Positions 35,326 to 48,631 of a stretch of DNA of 64,000 bases are shown here, piece after piece (the stretch's first letter is position 1; every line of letters begins with the position of its first letter). Source of the DNA: Eucommia ulmoides (taxonomy: Eukaryota > Streptophyta > Magnoliopsida > Garryales > Eucommiaceae); contig CM028339.1 in NCBI GenBank assembly GCA_016647705.1, positions 25,769,803-25,833,802 on the forward strand, read 5' to 3'. The notes beneath the pieces are model-generated. The model worked only from the letters and a program-made list of their open reading frames with translations, did no database searches and was not told the origin of the DNA. Position numbers and translations under genes: made by a program.

Positions 35326-38086
35326 TGTCATGACCCGTCCCGGACACCCGTCATCCTAAGGACGACGTGACAACAACATGACATCACCTATTACATATAC
35401 TACTTCTTACACATCAAAAAGTGCATACATTACTATACAATTCAATTTACAAGACATACATAATCTTTTCCTTTCATATGGTTCACCTTTAAACATCTCA
35501 ACTCAAAATTATTCACAGATGACTCCACCTAATACCAGTAGGGGACTGTCTCCTATAATATTCACCTGCAAGTGTACTGCCTTCTTAGTAAAAACCATTT
35601 TTAACATAACAATAATACATTTTAAATAAAACAACATTTAAATGGATCAAGCGTAAATAAATATCCACCACACAGTTGATAAAATCTCCAGTATTAAATA
35701 AGCAATGAAAGTAAAGTAGTATAATTCAGTTTTCAAACACCAAAATCAATAATAAGTCACCCAATATATGTATAAAACACCCCAACTCAAATACACATCT
35801 CAATCCCATACCCACCGGCTAAGCCATAGTGATCATTTTAACCTCACGATCAGGAGTTGCAATGGTACCGTAACCATCCGTAGGATATGCCTTCCTAGCG
35901 GATCTAACTGCGCAGATCACCACCTACCAGACGTCTCCGGAGGCCAATAATATGAATTACCACATAATAAATATCCATTTGCCGGGCCACCCTCCGGACA
36001 GATCATAATATAAACCACCACCTGCTGGACCACCCTCTGGACAGGACATCATAAACTATGGCATAGTCAATTTAATAATATTATTACCAAATCACATATA
36101 ATTATCCCTTTGTCGGACCACCCTCCGGACAAAACATAATAATAATCACCACTTCAATAATATCGACAAAATCACCATTTCATCAATACCGTCAAAATTA
36201 CCAACATCCACATCTTTTTCACAAAACCAACTTTTAAATCTGAAATTCATATTTTTCACTTTTGATTGAAAACCGTCTAATTTTTAACAGAACCATTATC
36301 TCCATCTTTATTTTTATAAAAACCAAATATTTTCTATCCTCTTTTAAAACCACCAAATTCAACAAAACTCATTTTTCAACTTCCTTTTAAAACCACCCTA
36401 TTTTAACAAAAATCCATTTCCACCAACTCACCGAAAATTCAACAAAAGTTATTAAATATCCTTCTTTTCAGAAACCAATACAATTCCCAAAAATTCGTTT
36501 TACCAACTTACTCCAAAAACCTACTTGATCTATTATCATTTTGAAATCATACAGTGGAAGTAAACACAGATTTCATCATATGTATATATAAAAACAGTTT
36601 GGCAAGAAGACAGTACACTAACCTGATAATCTGCTCTCAGAAGCTCCACCGACTACCCGCTACTGAATTTCCGGTGATTGTGAACCCATTTGTAACATAA
36701 CCTAAATTAATATTATAGAGATAAATCACCTATTTGTGTAATACGAATCCTACGACCATTAATTTCTACTCTCCACGTTTGTTATGCGAACATATAATTT
36801 AGCAAGTTTTAATATCGTTTATATTATTTTGTAGTGTTGTTACTATTTATCATATTTACTTGATTCGTATAAACAATCCCCTTATTCCTTCCTTAACAAT
36901 TCTAAAACTAAACAAACTAAGTTTAGAAGTCACAAATGTAATTTAGAGTGTTACCCAAACTGAACCAATTATCCATCTCTTCCAAAATTAAGTTATTATT
37001 GCCTCAGTGTCCACCGTCACGGCGCCAAACCCACCGCCGCGGCGAACCAGCTTATCTCTTTCTCCAAATTTCACATTGCAGTTTCAACGTCTAGACGAAC
37101 TTCCCACCGCCTAGGCGATGGATCGCCCCCCTTTACACTGACCATACACCTCCTAGGCGAACTTCCCACCTCCTAGGCTAACACTTCTCTGTCTTTCTAC
37201 CCTGTTTGCACCCTACCGATCATTTTCTCTTTCTTCTCTCCCCCAACTCCGGCAACCACCACCACCTATGGCTTACAAAAAAAAATAACCCACACAAAAC
37301 ATACCCATGGACCTCATAATCATTACCATGACTGCAACACACACCCACACATCTCATACACACACATGTATTACATGACAGACCACGCCGATGCCCCACC
37401 ACCATCCACCGTCGATCCCTTTACTACCACGCAAAACCAACAACATACACTTACACACAAATATTTCAACACACACACTAATTTCATCTCCAAACCATAA
37501 CAGAAAACAAGGGGGAAAAACACACCTTTACCGGCGATGGAACACACTGTCATTCGTCGGACCTCCCTCTCTCTCTTCGTCTTTCCGTTTTCCATCAAAA
37601 AGTCAGCTGACCAATGGCGACTCACAAACCGTCGCCAGCTGCCTTCTCTTCCTCTTCTCCGGTTCTCCTCTCTCTTCCTCTTCTCTGCTTGGCTTCTCGA
37701 TTCTTCTTCATCCACTCCTGATTTCTCTCTCTTTCTCTCTCTCTCTCTCTTTCTATATATATATATATATGTATGCAAAAGCTCCCCTCCAGACAGCTCC
37801 CTGACACCCCCTTATCCCATTCACCAACTCCCCTTCTCTCAATATATTTATAAAATAAATGAAGATATTTTTTTTAATTTTTTTTTGTAATAATACACAA
37901 ACCTCCTCTTATATTATGGTGGGGTAGCAATTAAACCCAACTATGTTTTAATGTTTATACAAAATTCTCATACACCCTCCTAAAATTTTAATTCATAAAA
38001 TAAATATTGAAATCTTCCCCAGTATTTTTGAAATATTTAAAACGTGGCTTTAATTTTATATAGAGGTCAAAAGTAGGGGTCTTACA
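35326..38086 (-). repeat. 3' LTR of the LARD-like element
   Basis: Near-identical partner of 41842-44600. It holds a short irregular CCGGAC minisatellite (about 35930-36140), a CGCCTAGGCG palindrome at 37108-37117, and a CT-rich, AT-microsatellite-bearing leader (37540-37775). The frames across the leader are low-complexity shadows. Confidence 0.95.
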
Positions 38087-38100
38087 ACTATCCCCTCCTC
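38087..38100 (-). promoter_or_regulatory. Polypurine tract of the LARD-like element
   Basis: GAGGAGGGGATAGT on the minus strand directly abuts the TG of the 3' LTR (TGTAAGACC). This is the expected position of the plus-strand primer. Confidence 0.85.
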
Positions 38101-41100
38101 AAAGAAATTTCGTCCCGAAATTTTCGCGTCAAACTAGCAGAATTTCATTAATCGTTTTCGAGTCGCACCGCAAGGTTATGCTAGATACACAGTCTCATAA
38201 CAAAAAGTCACCTTAATTCAAAGTTGTTAATTTCTCTTCAATCTTCTAATCTTCTCCTTGTGGAAATGTCGACATGATAATTAGCATGCGTCTTAATTGG
38301 TAACCCTCATTACTGACAAGCAATGATTTCATATTTCTAATGTTTCCCCTACACTACTCTGATAAAATTAAAAATCAGTAACAACACTATATGCTAAAAA
38401 TATTTCAGTACATTGAGTCTATTTCATTCCGTCATAACTGGAACTTATCAATTTCATCTGACATTTTCCAGTCACCCGTTGTAACAACATTTTTCATTCA
38501 CATTTAACTCAACAATAATCGCCACCAGTCTCATAAGCACAGATAGCTCAGCTATCCTTAACCTCGATACCTACCTCTACTCTTTAATACTCATATCGAT
38601 ATCTTTCATAATACCTAAATATCATCAACCCCCATAACTACAACTCAAATATATCAAACAGATAATCTATAAGAATTTCTTTCATACCTCCACATTTTAC
38701 CAAGTCCCTGACATGGTCACATGTTTCAAGTTTCGTTTCCACCTGCCTAACATGCTTCAAGAATATAACCACGTATATATATATATGACTCAAAAGACAT
38801 AGGTACACCCCAATCACGAAGAAATCGATACATTCTAATAATTACTAGCTACTATCTGTAAAATATTATATCATAAATACATATCATCTCAAGGATATTT
38901 CAAATTCTCCTTGTCCCATGACATCTCATTAACTTCCAAAATGCAGCCACATCGGGCTATTTCTAAGTCGCGCAAAAGTTTCGTTTTCCTATCTCAGTTC
39001 AGTCTATTAAACCGGAATCCTATATCATTTTCATATAATGCTTTATGCGATACCACCACGATTGATGACAAGATAGTTATTAGCATAAAGAGATTTTATT
39101 AACATTGCACAATCATCCCCCTTACCAGAAACTTCCATAACGCAACCCCTCCACATATCTTCCATCACTTGCATTGTATTTCCTGATAAACCATTAATTC
39201 ACAAATGAAATGAGGTATGAATTCCAATTAAGCACCTTAAGAAGTACGAAAATTTGACCCGAACGATAAAATAACTATCAGCTTCTGTTACTACAGTTTC
39301 CTCTATACAACTTTTCCAATAAAGAATTATTACTTGGGATTTACTACCCAACTTTAACACCCTTCACTACTGCATGAGTTTCCTCCACGGACTGTTCATA
39401 CACTGACGACTTACTTCATTTTGATAACAATTATTATTCAGATCATAATACGGCGACAACACTTATGATTTCAGAATTCTATTTCTGAAATTTAATAACC
39501 GATTAATAAATTTCCAAGTCACTAATCCATATCATTTCATTTTATTTTTTTTTATTTTTTTTTCGATTTAAAGGAATATCCTATCCCATCTTAATTTAAT
39601 ATTTTCATTGAATTGGTGCATCATCCAATCGAACAATCCCATCAACACCTATATATCTATATACTAGGTATACGCACTAGGGGAATATTCCTCGAATTAC
39701 TCTCCCCTTTTCCTTCTGGAAGAGGTCAAAGCTACAAAAACCCACCTAGAGATTACACTACCTTTCAACCTTAACTTTACTAACAATAAAAACGCCTAAT
39801 TACAAATACTGCGATTTTTCATTTCCGTTACAAATTAATAAAATACTTACACAATTTCAATAATTTAGCATCACCGGGTATTGCATATAATTATTCTATT
39901 CACCTTTTTTAAGGTCTCTTCCGTCAGTTGACATTGTTAACCCTACACATTTTAATTGCCAAAACCTCACAACTTCATTATTCGTTTGGACACACTTATC
40001 AGTTCTACAGTCAAATCCCTATGGTATCTCAAAACTTTCTTAGCTGAATGTCCGACTCTCAAATCAATGCCGTTTTCGAAACAACTTTCACACAACATTA
40101 CCATCTGACCAACCACCCACTAAACTTATAAAGGTCTCAACTCAACTCATAATTTAGTATAGACAACCAACTTACCAACTTTCGACCCAAAGTTTTTGCT
40201 ATAGTCAGTCCTACGACTAAAGCACAAATCCCGTCATACTAAAAATGTCGCTAAACATCAAAACAAATACAATCACTACAAGCTCCAAAAGGTTTCAAGT
40301 TCCAGTCACAAATTCTAGACCTTCTCCAATTTCGTCAACCCATCACTTAAACTCCCTTTGTATTTACTTGAATACTATGCCTTAAGAGCACTAGCTCCAA
40401 AATTACCACTCCAACCAACCAATACTCATATTTATTACATCTAGCATACAATTTGCTTTTCTCTTAGCAATTGTAACATACTCTAGAAATGTTCTACAGG
40501 CTCTTTTCTACTCTCGACTAAATTACCGTTTTCACTACGTCACAATCTCTAATCCCCACTTATAAATACCTCACTCAAAAACCTAACACTATACTTTGTT
40601 GAAATTGATTTTTAATAACCCATCCATTCTAACTGATGAGTTACCAACATCGAATCTTCATGAAGCAACACTCCAGGTCTTTGTAAATCATGAGTTGATG
40701 GTCTAACTTATTGTAACGACCCGGTTTCCCCAGGGTCGTCACTAGGTTTTTCCTATTAAAAACTTTCTTATTATGACTATCAGCTTTAAAGTTCCAAGGT
40801 TATAAGTTCGAAACTCCATTTCCCACGTTTTATCAACATGAGAATAATTAACCAACTTAATGAGCTTAATGTTCACCTCCTCAAAATTATGGAACTTATT
40901 TAATAGCAACTACAATTATTAATCATGCCTACTAGTACCTCGTCAATTTCTCAGACCTACATAGGGAAAATCCCTATCTACTACAGTATCCATTGCCAAA
41001 ACTTGTTTTGAACTGATGCCTATCACCTGCATACTGAATTGTGATATCCTTTATTTAACACTTTTCTAACCTCCTAGACCCATTACCGAACTAGCGAAGG

Positions 41101-41824
41101 AAATAGATACGCCTTCCCCCATGATACATACTTTTATTCATCACAAATTTGACTTCACCCGCAACTTTATATTACTCACTTAAATATATTATATTTACAC
41201 GCACCCCCTATCCTTCCAGACCCACAATTCTTAGCTACTTTCTACATATCATATTTTATTTTATTTGTTATATTTTCTCGTTCCCACACTTTTACTCTAC
41301 CTTTTTGTCAATCCAAAACATTTTTTTTTCGCCACAGCTTTCTCACATTCTTAGTTCTAACAATTCGACTTCCCTTCTTTATATTATTATAAGATTCTTT
41401 CCAACTTCAGTGTTCTACTCTACTATCTAGTAATTAAGAACGACTTACTAAGTGCTACCGATCGTTATCTCATTCTTATGCCATTTGCATATAATTGTTT
41501 CTCAATTAACAGCTTACATTTTTCCAATAATATATTCTTTCACCATCACAATGCACCTATTACCCTCACTAACATCATAACATTACTCAAATTCGCTACT
41601 AGCAATATCACCACAGGTCGTATCACTGTTTGCCAACAAGACAACCCTCCATGCACCATACCAAACTACAAACTAATGAATTGAAAGGCCTAACACTCAC
41701 ACACCAAACTAACTTATTGACACCCTATCTCAAGTCCCCTACTGACTAGATAACTGGCTTGTCCTCCTATCTCATGCTCTTCTACTAACGCAACCACTGG
41801 CAAGTCTACAGAACCTATAACCTA
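38101..41824. other. Non-coding interior of the LARD-like element
   Basis: About 3.7 kb between PPT and PBS. On both strands only short frames occur. I found no gag zinc knuckle, protease D-G, RT active-site or integrase motif. The strand shown is rich in CA/TC words with few G. A hairpin-forming TGTAACGACCC...GGGTCGTCA motif lies at 40714-40742. It is either a natural non-coding LARD interior or an extremely decayed gag-pol. The low divergence of the LTRs argues for the former. Confidence 0.75.
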
Positions 41825-41837
41825 GGCTCTGATACCA
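41825..41837 (-). promoter_or_regulatory. Primer-binding site (initiator Met tRNA) of the LARD-like element
   Basis: TGGTATCAGAGCC on the minus strand, four bases after the 5' LTR end. This is the standard complement of the 3' end of plant initiator methionine tRNA. Confidence 0.95.
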
Positions 41838-41841
41838 AAAT

Positions 41842-44213
41842 TGTCACGACCCGTCCAGGACACTTTGTCATCCCAGGGCCGGCGTGACAACAACGTGACA
41901 TCACCTATTACATATACTACTTCTTATACATCAAAAAGTGCATACATTACTATACAATTCAATTTACAAGACATACATAATCTTTTCCTTTCATATGGTT
42001 CACCTTTAAACAGCTCAACTCAAAATTATTCCCAGATGACTCTACATAATGCCAGTAGGGGACCGTCTCCTATAATATTCACTTGCGAGTGTACTGCCTT
42101 CTTAGTAAAAACTATTTTTAACATAATAACAATACATTTTAAATAATACAACATTTAAATGGATCAAGCGTAAATAAATATCCACCACACAGTTGATAAA
42201 ATCTCCAGTATCAAATAAGCAATGAAAGTAAAGCAGTATAATTCAGTTTCCAAACACCAAAATCAATAATAAGTCACCCAATAAGTGTATAAAACACCCC
42301 AACTTGAACACACATCTCAATCCCATACCCACCGGCTAAGCCATAGTGATCGTTTTAACCTCACAATCGGGAGTTGCAACGGTACCGTAACCATACGTAG
42401 GATACGCCTTCCTCGCGGATCTAACTGCGCAGATCACTGCCTACCGGACGTCTCTGGAGGCCAATAATATAAATCACCACATAATAAATATCCATCTGCC
42501 GGGCCACCTTCCGGACAGATCATAATATAAACCACCACCTGCTGGACCACCCTCTGGACAGGACATCATAAACTATGGCATAGTCAATTTAATAATATTA
42601 TCACCAAATCACAAATAATTATCCCTCTGTCGGACCACCCTCCAGACAGACCATAATAATAATCACCACTTCAATAATATCGACAAAATCACCATTTCAT
42701 CAATACCGTCAAAATTACCAACATCCACCTCTTTTTCACAAAACCAACTTTTAAATCTGAAATTCATATTTTTCACTTTTGATTGAAAACCGTCTAATTT
42801 TTAACAGAACCATTTTCTCCTTCTCTATTTTTATAAAAAAAAAATATTTTCTATCCTCTTTTAAAACCACCAAATTCAACAAAACTCATTTTTCAACTTC
42901 CTTTTAAAACCACCCTATTTTAACGAAAATCTATTTCCACCAACTCACCCAAAATTCAACGAAAGTTATTAAATATCCTTCTTTTAGAAACCAATACAAT
43001 TCCCAAAAATTCGTTTTACCAACTTACTCCAAAAACTTACTTGATCCATTATCATTTTGAAATCATACAATAGAAGTAAACACAGATTTCATCATATGTA
43101 TATAAAAACAGTTTGGCAAGAAGACAGTACACTCACCTGATAACCCGCTTTCAGAAGCTCCACCGACTACCCGCTACTGAATTTCCAGTGATTGTGAACC
43201 TATTTGTAACAAAACCTAAATTAATATTATAGAGATAAATCACCTATTTGTGTAATACGAATCCTACGACCATTAATTTCTACTCTCCACGTTTGTTATG
43301 CGAACATATAATTTTGCAAGTTTTAATATCGTTCATATTATTTTGTAGTGTTGTTACAATTTATCATATTTACTTGATTCGTATAAACGATCCCCTTATT
43401 CCTTCGTTAACAATTCTAAAACTAAACAAACTAAGTTTAGAAGTCATAAATGTAATTTAAAGTGTTACCCAAACCAAACCAATTATCCATCTCTTCCAAA
43501 ATTAAGTTATTATTGCCTCAGTGTCCACCGCCTCGGCGCCAAACCCACCGTCGCGGCAAACCAATTTCTCTTTCTCCAAATTTCACACTGCAGTTTCACC
43601 GCCTAGGCGAACTTCCCACCACCTAGGCGATAGATCGCCCTCCTGCACACTAACCACACACCGACTAGGCGAACTTTCCACCGCCTAAGAGAACACTCCT
43701 CTGTCTTTCTACCCTGTTTGCACCCCACCGATCATTTTCTCTTTCTTCTCTCCCCCAACTTCGGCAACCACCACCACCTATGGCTTACACAAAAAATAAC
43801 CCACACAAAACATACCCATAGACCTCACAATCATCACCACAACTGAAACACACATACACATCTCATACACACACATGTATTACATGGCAGACCACGCCGC
43901 CGCCGCACTACCATCCACCGTCGATCCCTCTACTACCACCCTAAACCAACAACATACACTCACACACACTAATTTCATCTCCTAACCATAACAGAAAACA
44001 GGGGGGAAAAACACACATTTACTGACGATGGAACACACTGTCATTCGCCGGACCTCCCTCTCTCTCTTCGTCTTTCCATTTTTCGTCAAAAGTCAGCCGA
44101 CCAGTGGCGACTCACAAACCACCGCCGGCTGTCTTCTCTTCCTCTTCTCCAGTTCTCCTCTCTCTTCCTCTTCTCTGCTTGGCTTCTCGATTCTTCTTCA
44201 TCCACTCCCGATT

Positions 44214-44264
<51 letters not shown>

Positions 44265-44600
44265 ATGTGTGTGCGTGTGTGTGTATGCAAAAGCTCCCCT
44301 CCGGATAGCTCCCTGACACCCCCCTTATCACATTCACCAACTCCCATTCTCTCAATATATTTATAAAATAAATGAAGATATTTTATTTTTATTTATTTTT
44401 GTAATAATACACAAACCTCCCATTATATTATGGTGGGGTAGCAATTAAACCTAACTATATTTTAATGTTTATACAAAATTCTCATACACTCTCCTAAAAT
44501 TTTAATTCATAAAATAAATATCGAAATCTTCCCCAATATTTTTGAAATATTTAAAACGTGGCTTGAATTTTATATATAGGTCAAAAGTCGGGGTCTTACA
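41842..44600 (-). repeat. 5' LTR of the LARD-like element
   Basis: Partner of 35326-38086. It contains CGCCTAGGCG at 43600-43609 and a GT microsatellite (about 44242-44285) where the other copy has only AT repeats. Ends at the TSD ACAAG. Confidence 0.95.
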
Positions 44601-45435
44601 ACAAGCTATCAATCATACCTCGATACATCTTTTCATTAACGCTTTTGCCCATATCGTCTTTATCAATTTTTGTAGCTATTGCCATGGAAGTTTTGTACTC
44701 TTTAGCTCCTTCCAAGCAATATTTCTTTAGCAGCTCCTTGGTGTATTTATCTTGGTTCACAAATATTCCTTCTTTGGTTTGCTTAATATGTAATCCAAGA
44801 AAGAAATCCAGCTCTCCCATCATACTCATTTCAAATTCAACCTGTATTATTTTAGTAAACTCTTGACAAATATCCTCATTAGTAGATCCAAAAATGATGT
44901 CATCAACATATACTTGTACTAATAGAATATCAGAGTCAGTTTGCTTTACAAAGAGTATTATATCACAAATACCCCTTCGAAAACCATTTTCGATTAAATA
45001 TCGGCTAAGTCTCTCATACCAAGCTCTCGGAGATTGTTTGAGCCCATACAAAACCTTGCGAAGTTTAAATACATGATCGAGAAATTTGTCACTTTCAAAT
45101 CCCGGGGGTTGTTCCACATAAACTTCTTCAACTAGAAAGCCATTTAGAAATGCACTCTTTACATCCATTTGATATACCTTAAAATTACGTGAACATGCAA
45201 AGGCGAGTAGCATTCTGATAGCTTCTAGTCTAGCAACAGGAGCATAAGTTTCATCATAATCAATTCCTTGATTATAGCCCTGTTTCACTAATCTTGCTTT
45301 ATTTCTAATTACCATACTGGATTCATCCTTTTTGTTTCTAAATACCCATTTAGTACCAATAACTGGATGAAAATTCGGTCTCGAAACAAGACACCATACT
45401 TTGTTCCACTCAAATTGAACTAATTTATCTTGCAT
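44601..45435 (-). pseudogene. Reverse transcriptase of the Sirevirus-like element (upstream of the nested insertion)
   Basis: An open frame of 279 codons contains nearly the whole copia RT. It shows '[14 protein letters not shown]', '[14 protein letters not shown]', '[13 protein letters not shown]' (first catalytic Asp), '[12 protein letters not shown]' and the '[10 protein letters not shown]' active site (YVDD at residues 176-179), up to '[18 protein letters not shown]'. It is cut at 44601 by the LARD-like element. The remaining part resumes at 35325. The start is shifted relative to the integrase frame (overlap 45420-45435), so there is also an older frameshift. Confidence 0.93.
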
Positions 45436-46823
45436 TGCGGAAATCCAAGATTCATCATATTTTTAGGCTCAATTTGAGATAAGAATGCAAGATTAATTAT
45501 ATCCCTAAGAGAAGATTGAGTACTTACACCTTTTTTAAAATTACCGATGATTTCTTTAATTGAATGTCCTGGTACTTTCTTTATAGCTCTTGGTAAAGTT
45601 GACTCCTTCTCCTTAGGTTCCTCCTCTTGTTGAGACTCATTTGTTGCATCATTACCTAGGTTTTGGTTATTTAAGATACCTATATCATCATCATCCAAAA
45701 CCTTTCTCGACAAGTATGGATCAGCTTCCTCAAAAACGGCATGCATAGTTTCTTCTACTACTAAAGTACGTTTATTATAGACTCTGTAAGCCTTACTGTT
45801 AGTAGCATATCTAAGGAAAATCCCATAATCAGATTTAGCATCAAATTTACCAAGATTATCCATGTCATTCAAAATAAAATATTTGCATCCAAAGACCTTA
45901 AAATATGAGATATTAGGAGTCTTTCCATTCCAGATTTCATATGGGATTTTGTTAAACCCTTTACAAATTGATACCCGATTTACCACTTGACAAGCGGTAC
46001 TTACTGCTTCGGCCCAGAAGTAGGTTGGTATATGATTTTCATTTAGCATTGTTCTGGCCATCTCTTGAAACGTTCTGTTCTTTCTTTCCACTACACCATT
46101 TTGTTGCGGTGATCTTGGTGCAGAAAAGTTGTGAGCATAACCATGCTCACTACAGTAACTTATCACTTCATCATTCTTAAATTCTCTTCCTCTGTCACTA
46201 CGAATGTTAATAATAGAACATTGCTTCTCATTTTGAACATGTTTACAAAATTTAGCAAGAACAGAAGCAGCTTCACTTTTCTTAGCAAGAAAGTATACCC
46301 AGGTAAGTCTAGAATAATCATCGACAATAACAAATGCATAGAACTTACAACCAAAACTAGCAAAAGAGTTAGGTCCAAATAAATCAATATGCAATAATTC
46401 AAGACATCTAGACATAGACGTGTGAATCTTTTTCTTAAATGATTATCTAACTTGCTTGCCTAACTGACATGCATCACATACTTTATCCTTCATATATTTC
46501 AAATCAGGTAGGCCACGTACAAGACTTTTCTTAGATAAGTTAGAAATTAACTCCATACTAGTATGTCCAAGTCTTCTATGCCATAACCAACTATTCTCAG
46601 ATAATGCATTCAAACAAGATAAATTTTGAGAATTAAAATCATCAAAAGAACAAGTATAAACATTCTCAAAACGTGATGCAACTAACAAAATACTACTATC
46701 ATGACTATTCTTAATAATGCATCTATCATGATCAAATATAACATTGTAACCCTTGTCCCACAATTGACTGATATTAAACAAATTATGTTTAAGTCCATCA
46801 ACTAGTAACACATCTTTAATCAT
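45420..46823 (-). pseudogene. GAG-pre-integrase and integrase of the Sirevirus-like element
   Basis: At 46443-46823 lies the pre-integrase zinc domain ('LWHRRLGHTSMELI' with two His, then 'CDACQLGK' with two Cys). A single TAA (46440-46442) interrupts, and the same frame continues to 45420. The catalytic core shows 'LLHIDLFGP' (Asp), 'RSDRGREF' (Asp) and 'PQQNGVVERKN' (Glu), so the D-D-E set is present. The C-terminal part has 'VFGCKYFILND' and an acidic linker. The frame ends with a shift into RT. Apart from one nonsense codon and one shift this is well preserved. Confidence 0.93.
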
Positions 46824-47040
46824 AGTAGTATCATTACCAATATTACCTATACCGATAATTTTACCCTATGCATTGTCTCTAAAAGTCACATGACCTCTAT
46901 CTTTAGGTGTCAAATATGCAAATTTACTTTTATCTCCCGTCATGAGTCAAGAACAACTACTATCTAGGAACCATTTGTCCTTACTTATTGATGCTTTTAG
47001 AATAACCTGCAATGAGCACCTCAAATAGTTCCTAAGTGGT
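46824..47040 (-). pseudogene. Protease remnant of the Sirevirus-like element
   Basis: The minus strand between gag and pre-integrase reads 'KDKWFLDSSCS*LMTGDKSKF'. The 'WFLDSGCSRHMTGD' pattern is the copia protease active site, here with G changed to S and a stop. 'DRGHVTFRDNA*GKIIGIG' follows. Broken. Confidence 0.75.
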
Positions 47041-48580
47041 ACCTAGCCTACGTGGGTCTGATCTTGTTAGTCGGGACAATTTTTGTTCCTTTCGAAACCC
47101 AAACTTGTCTACAGTTAGATAGTTTTGCAAAACATATTCGAATAGTATGCCCCACAACGTTACATTTAAAACATCTAACAAGATCATTGGTTTCAGAAAA
47201 GAATTTATGAAAGTGTTTTTGTTTAATATTTTTCTGAAATCCAACACCGGCCTTATCAAAAACTCCACGTGAACTTCCCAAAAGCATTTTCAAATTGTTT
47301 TCACCACCGGTAAATTTGAGAACAATTGATTGCAAATCCATCAATTTAGATTTCAACTCATTGTTTTCAAATTCATAATCCACTATTTGCTTGTTTAATG
47401 TGTTAATTGTACTTTAAAGGGCATTTATTTTTTAACACTGGTTTTTATAATCATGTGAAAGTTCTTGATAAATATCAAATAATTCATCAAAATTTAAAGG
47501 ACAAGAATTTTAACATTCGGTTACCTCACCACCAGTGGCCATTAAAGCAAGCATTGACGAATTCTCACTATTTGATTCTTCCGAGCTACTTGAATCGGTA
47601 TCATCCCAAGTAGCCTTCATCGATTTCTTCTTACTCTTATTTGCTTTCTTATTTTTTTTCTTCTTCTTCTCATTTTCTTTATCCTTCTTCAGTTTAGAGC
47701 AATCATTTTAAAAATGACCGATTTTATGATAGTTGTAGCATTCCACTTTGGACATGTTGAGATTTCTTTTCCCACGGAATGTGCGTCGAGTCATTCTTCT
47801 AAAATTGTTTGCGAGAAGTGATACATTCTTCTCTTGCTCACTATCAAGGTTTTCATCATCACTGTCATCCTCTTCTTCAATTTTTTTAACTTTTAGTGTC
47901 AAGGATTTCCTCTTGCTATTTCTGGTATCATCCTCATAGCCTTTGATCGCCGATTTATGAGTCATCAAATTACCAATTAGATCATCAATGTCGTATTTAC
48001 CAAGATCTTTGGCTTCCTCGATTGCCGTCACTTTTGACTCCCATATTTTTGTCAAGGACCTTAGGACCTTTCGTACTCTATCCTCCATGGAGTATGGTTT
48101 TCCGAGTTGATTCATACTGTTGTATATGTTGTTGAGGCGAGTGTACATCTCATGAATCGATTTATTTTCCTCCATCTTGAACAACTCAAATTTTCTCATA
48201 AGCACATTGATTTTTTATTGTTTCACTTGACTTGTCCCTTCGTAGGTGACTTGTAGCTTATCCCACATCACCTTTGCGGACTTACACCCTGAAACTCTAG
48301 AATACTCATTAGAATCTAAAGAACAAAAAAGAATATTGATAGCTTGAGAATTAATATAGAGATTCTGCTTATCGAAAGTAGTGAGTTGTTCCTTTTTCTT
48401 TTCAACTCCGTTTTCCATTAGAATAAATGGACCTTCCTCGATTGTTCGCCACATATCATAATTTGTAGCCTGAAGAAAGGCTATCATCTTGTCTTTCCAA
48501 AATGAGTAACTTTCACCTACAAACAAAGGTGGTCGGTGCATAGACTTCCCCTTACCTAGTGTGCCTACTATATGTGCCAT
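47041..48580 (-). pseudogene. Gag of the Sirevirus-like element
   Basis: It starts at Met 48580. The block to 48215 has the copia gag core ('FWKDKMIAFLQATNYDMW', 'MWDKLQVTYEGTSQVK'). A stop follows, then 47708-48205 ('FELFKMEENKSIHEMYTRL', 'VTAIEEAKDL') leading to a damaged zinc knuckle 'CYNYHKIGHF'. A Lys/Ser/Glu-rich region (47530-47700) and a coiled-coil-like part (47048-47383) end in a second knuckle 'CFKCNVVGHTIRICF'. The long gag with two knuckles is a Sirevirus feature. At least three stops or shifts are present. Confidence 0.88.
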
Positions 48581-48614
48581 GTGATCTTTGTTAGCAAAAT
48601 AGATTCGAGTTAAA

Positions 48615-48629
48615 CCAGCTCTGATGCCA
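48615..48629 (-). promoter_or_regulatory. Primer-binding site of the Sirevirus-like element
   Basis: TGGCATCAGAGCTGG on the minus strand, two bases from the 5' LTR. It matches the initiator-Met tRNA complement with one change in the first six bases, a form common in copia elements. Confidence 0.9.
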
Positions 48630-48631
48630 AT

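Larger units (their letters stand above)
35326..44600 (-). mobile_element. Long-LTR non-autonomous retrotransposon (LARD-like), 9.3 kb, TSD ACAAG
   Basis: LTRs of 2761 bp (35326-38086) and 2759 bp (41842-44600) begin TGTCA.GACCC and end GGTCTTACA. The whole unit is bounded by perfect pentamers ACAAG (35321-35325 and 44601-44605). A 13-base PBS complementary to initiator Met tRNA lies just inside the right LTR and a purine tract inside the left, which gives minus orientation. The 3755-bp interior has no recognisable gag or pol. The TGTAAGACCCC LTR start, the PPT context ('GACGAAATTTCTTTGAGGAG' on the minus strand) and the PBS resemble the Tekay/Del group of chromoviruses, so its helper may be such an element (inference). 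LTRs differ by about 4-5%, making it the youngest layer. Confidence 0.93.

Noticed and set aside
37371..37890. Open frames of 117-137 codons on both strands
   Set aside because: Low-complexity CT/GA-rich LTR leader. The same shadows recur in the other LTR at 44028-44366.
41149..41684. Plus-strand open frames in the LARD-like interior
   Set aside because: Low-complexity Ser/Thr/Phe/Ile frames with no recognised motif, and not on the element's coding strand.
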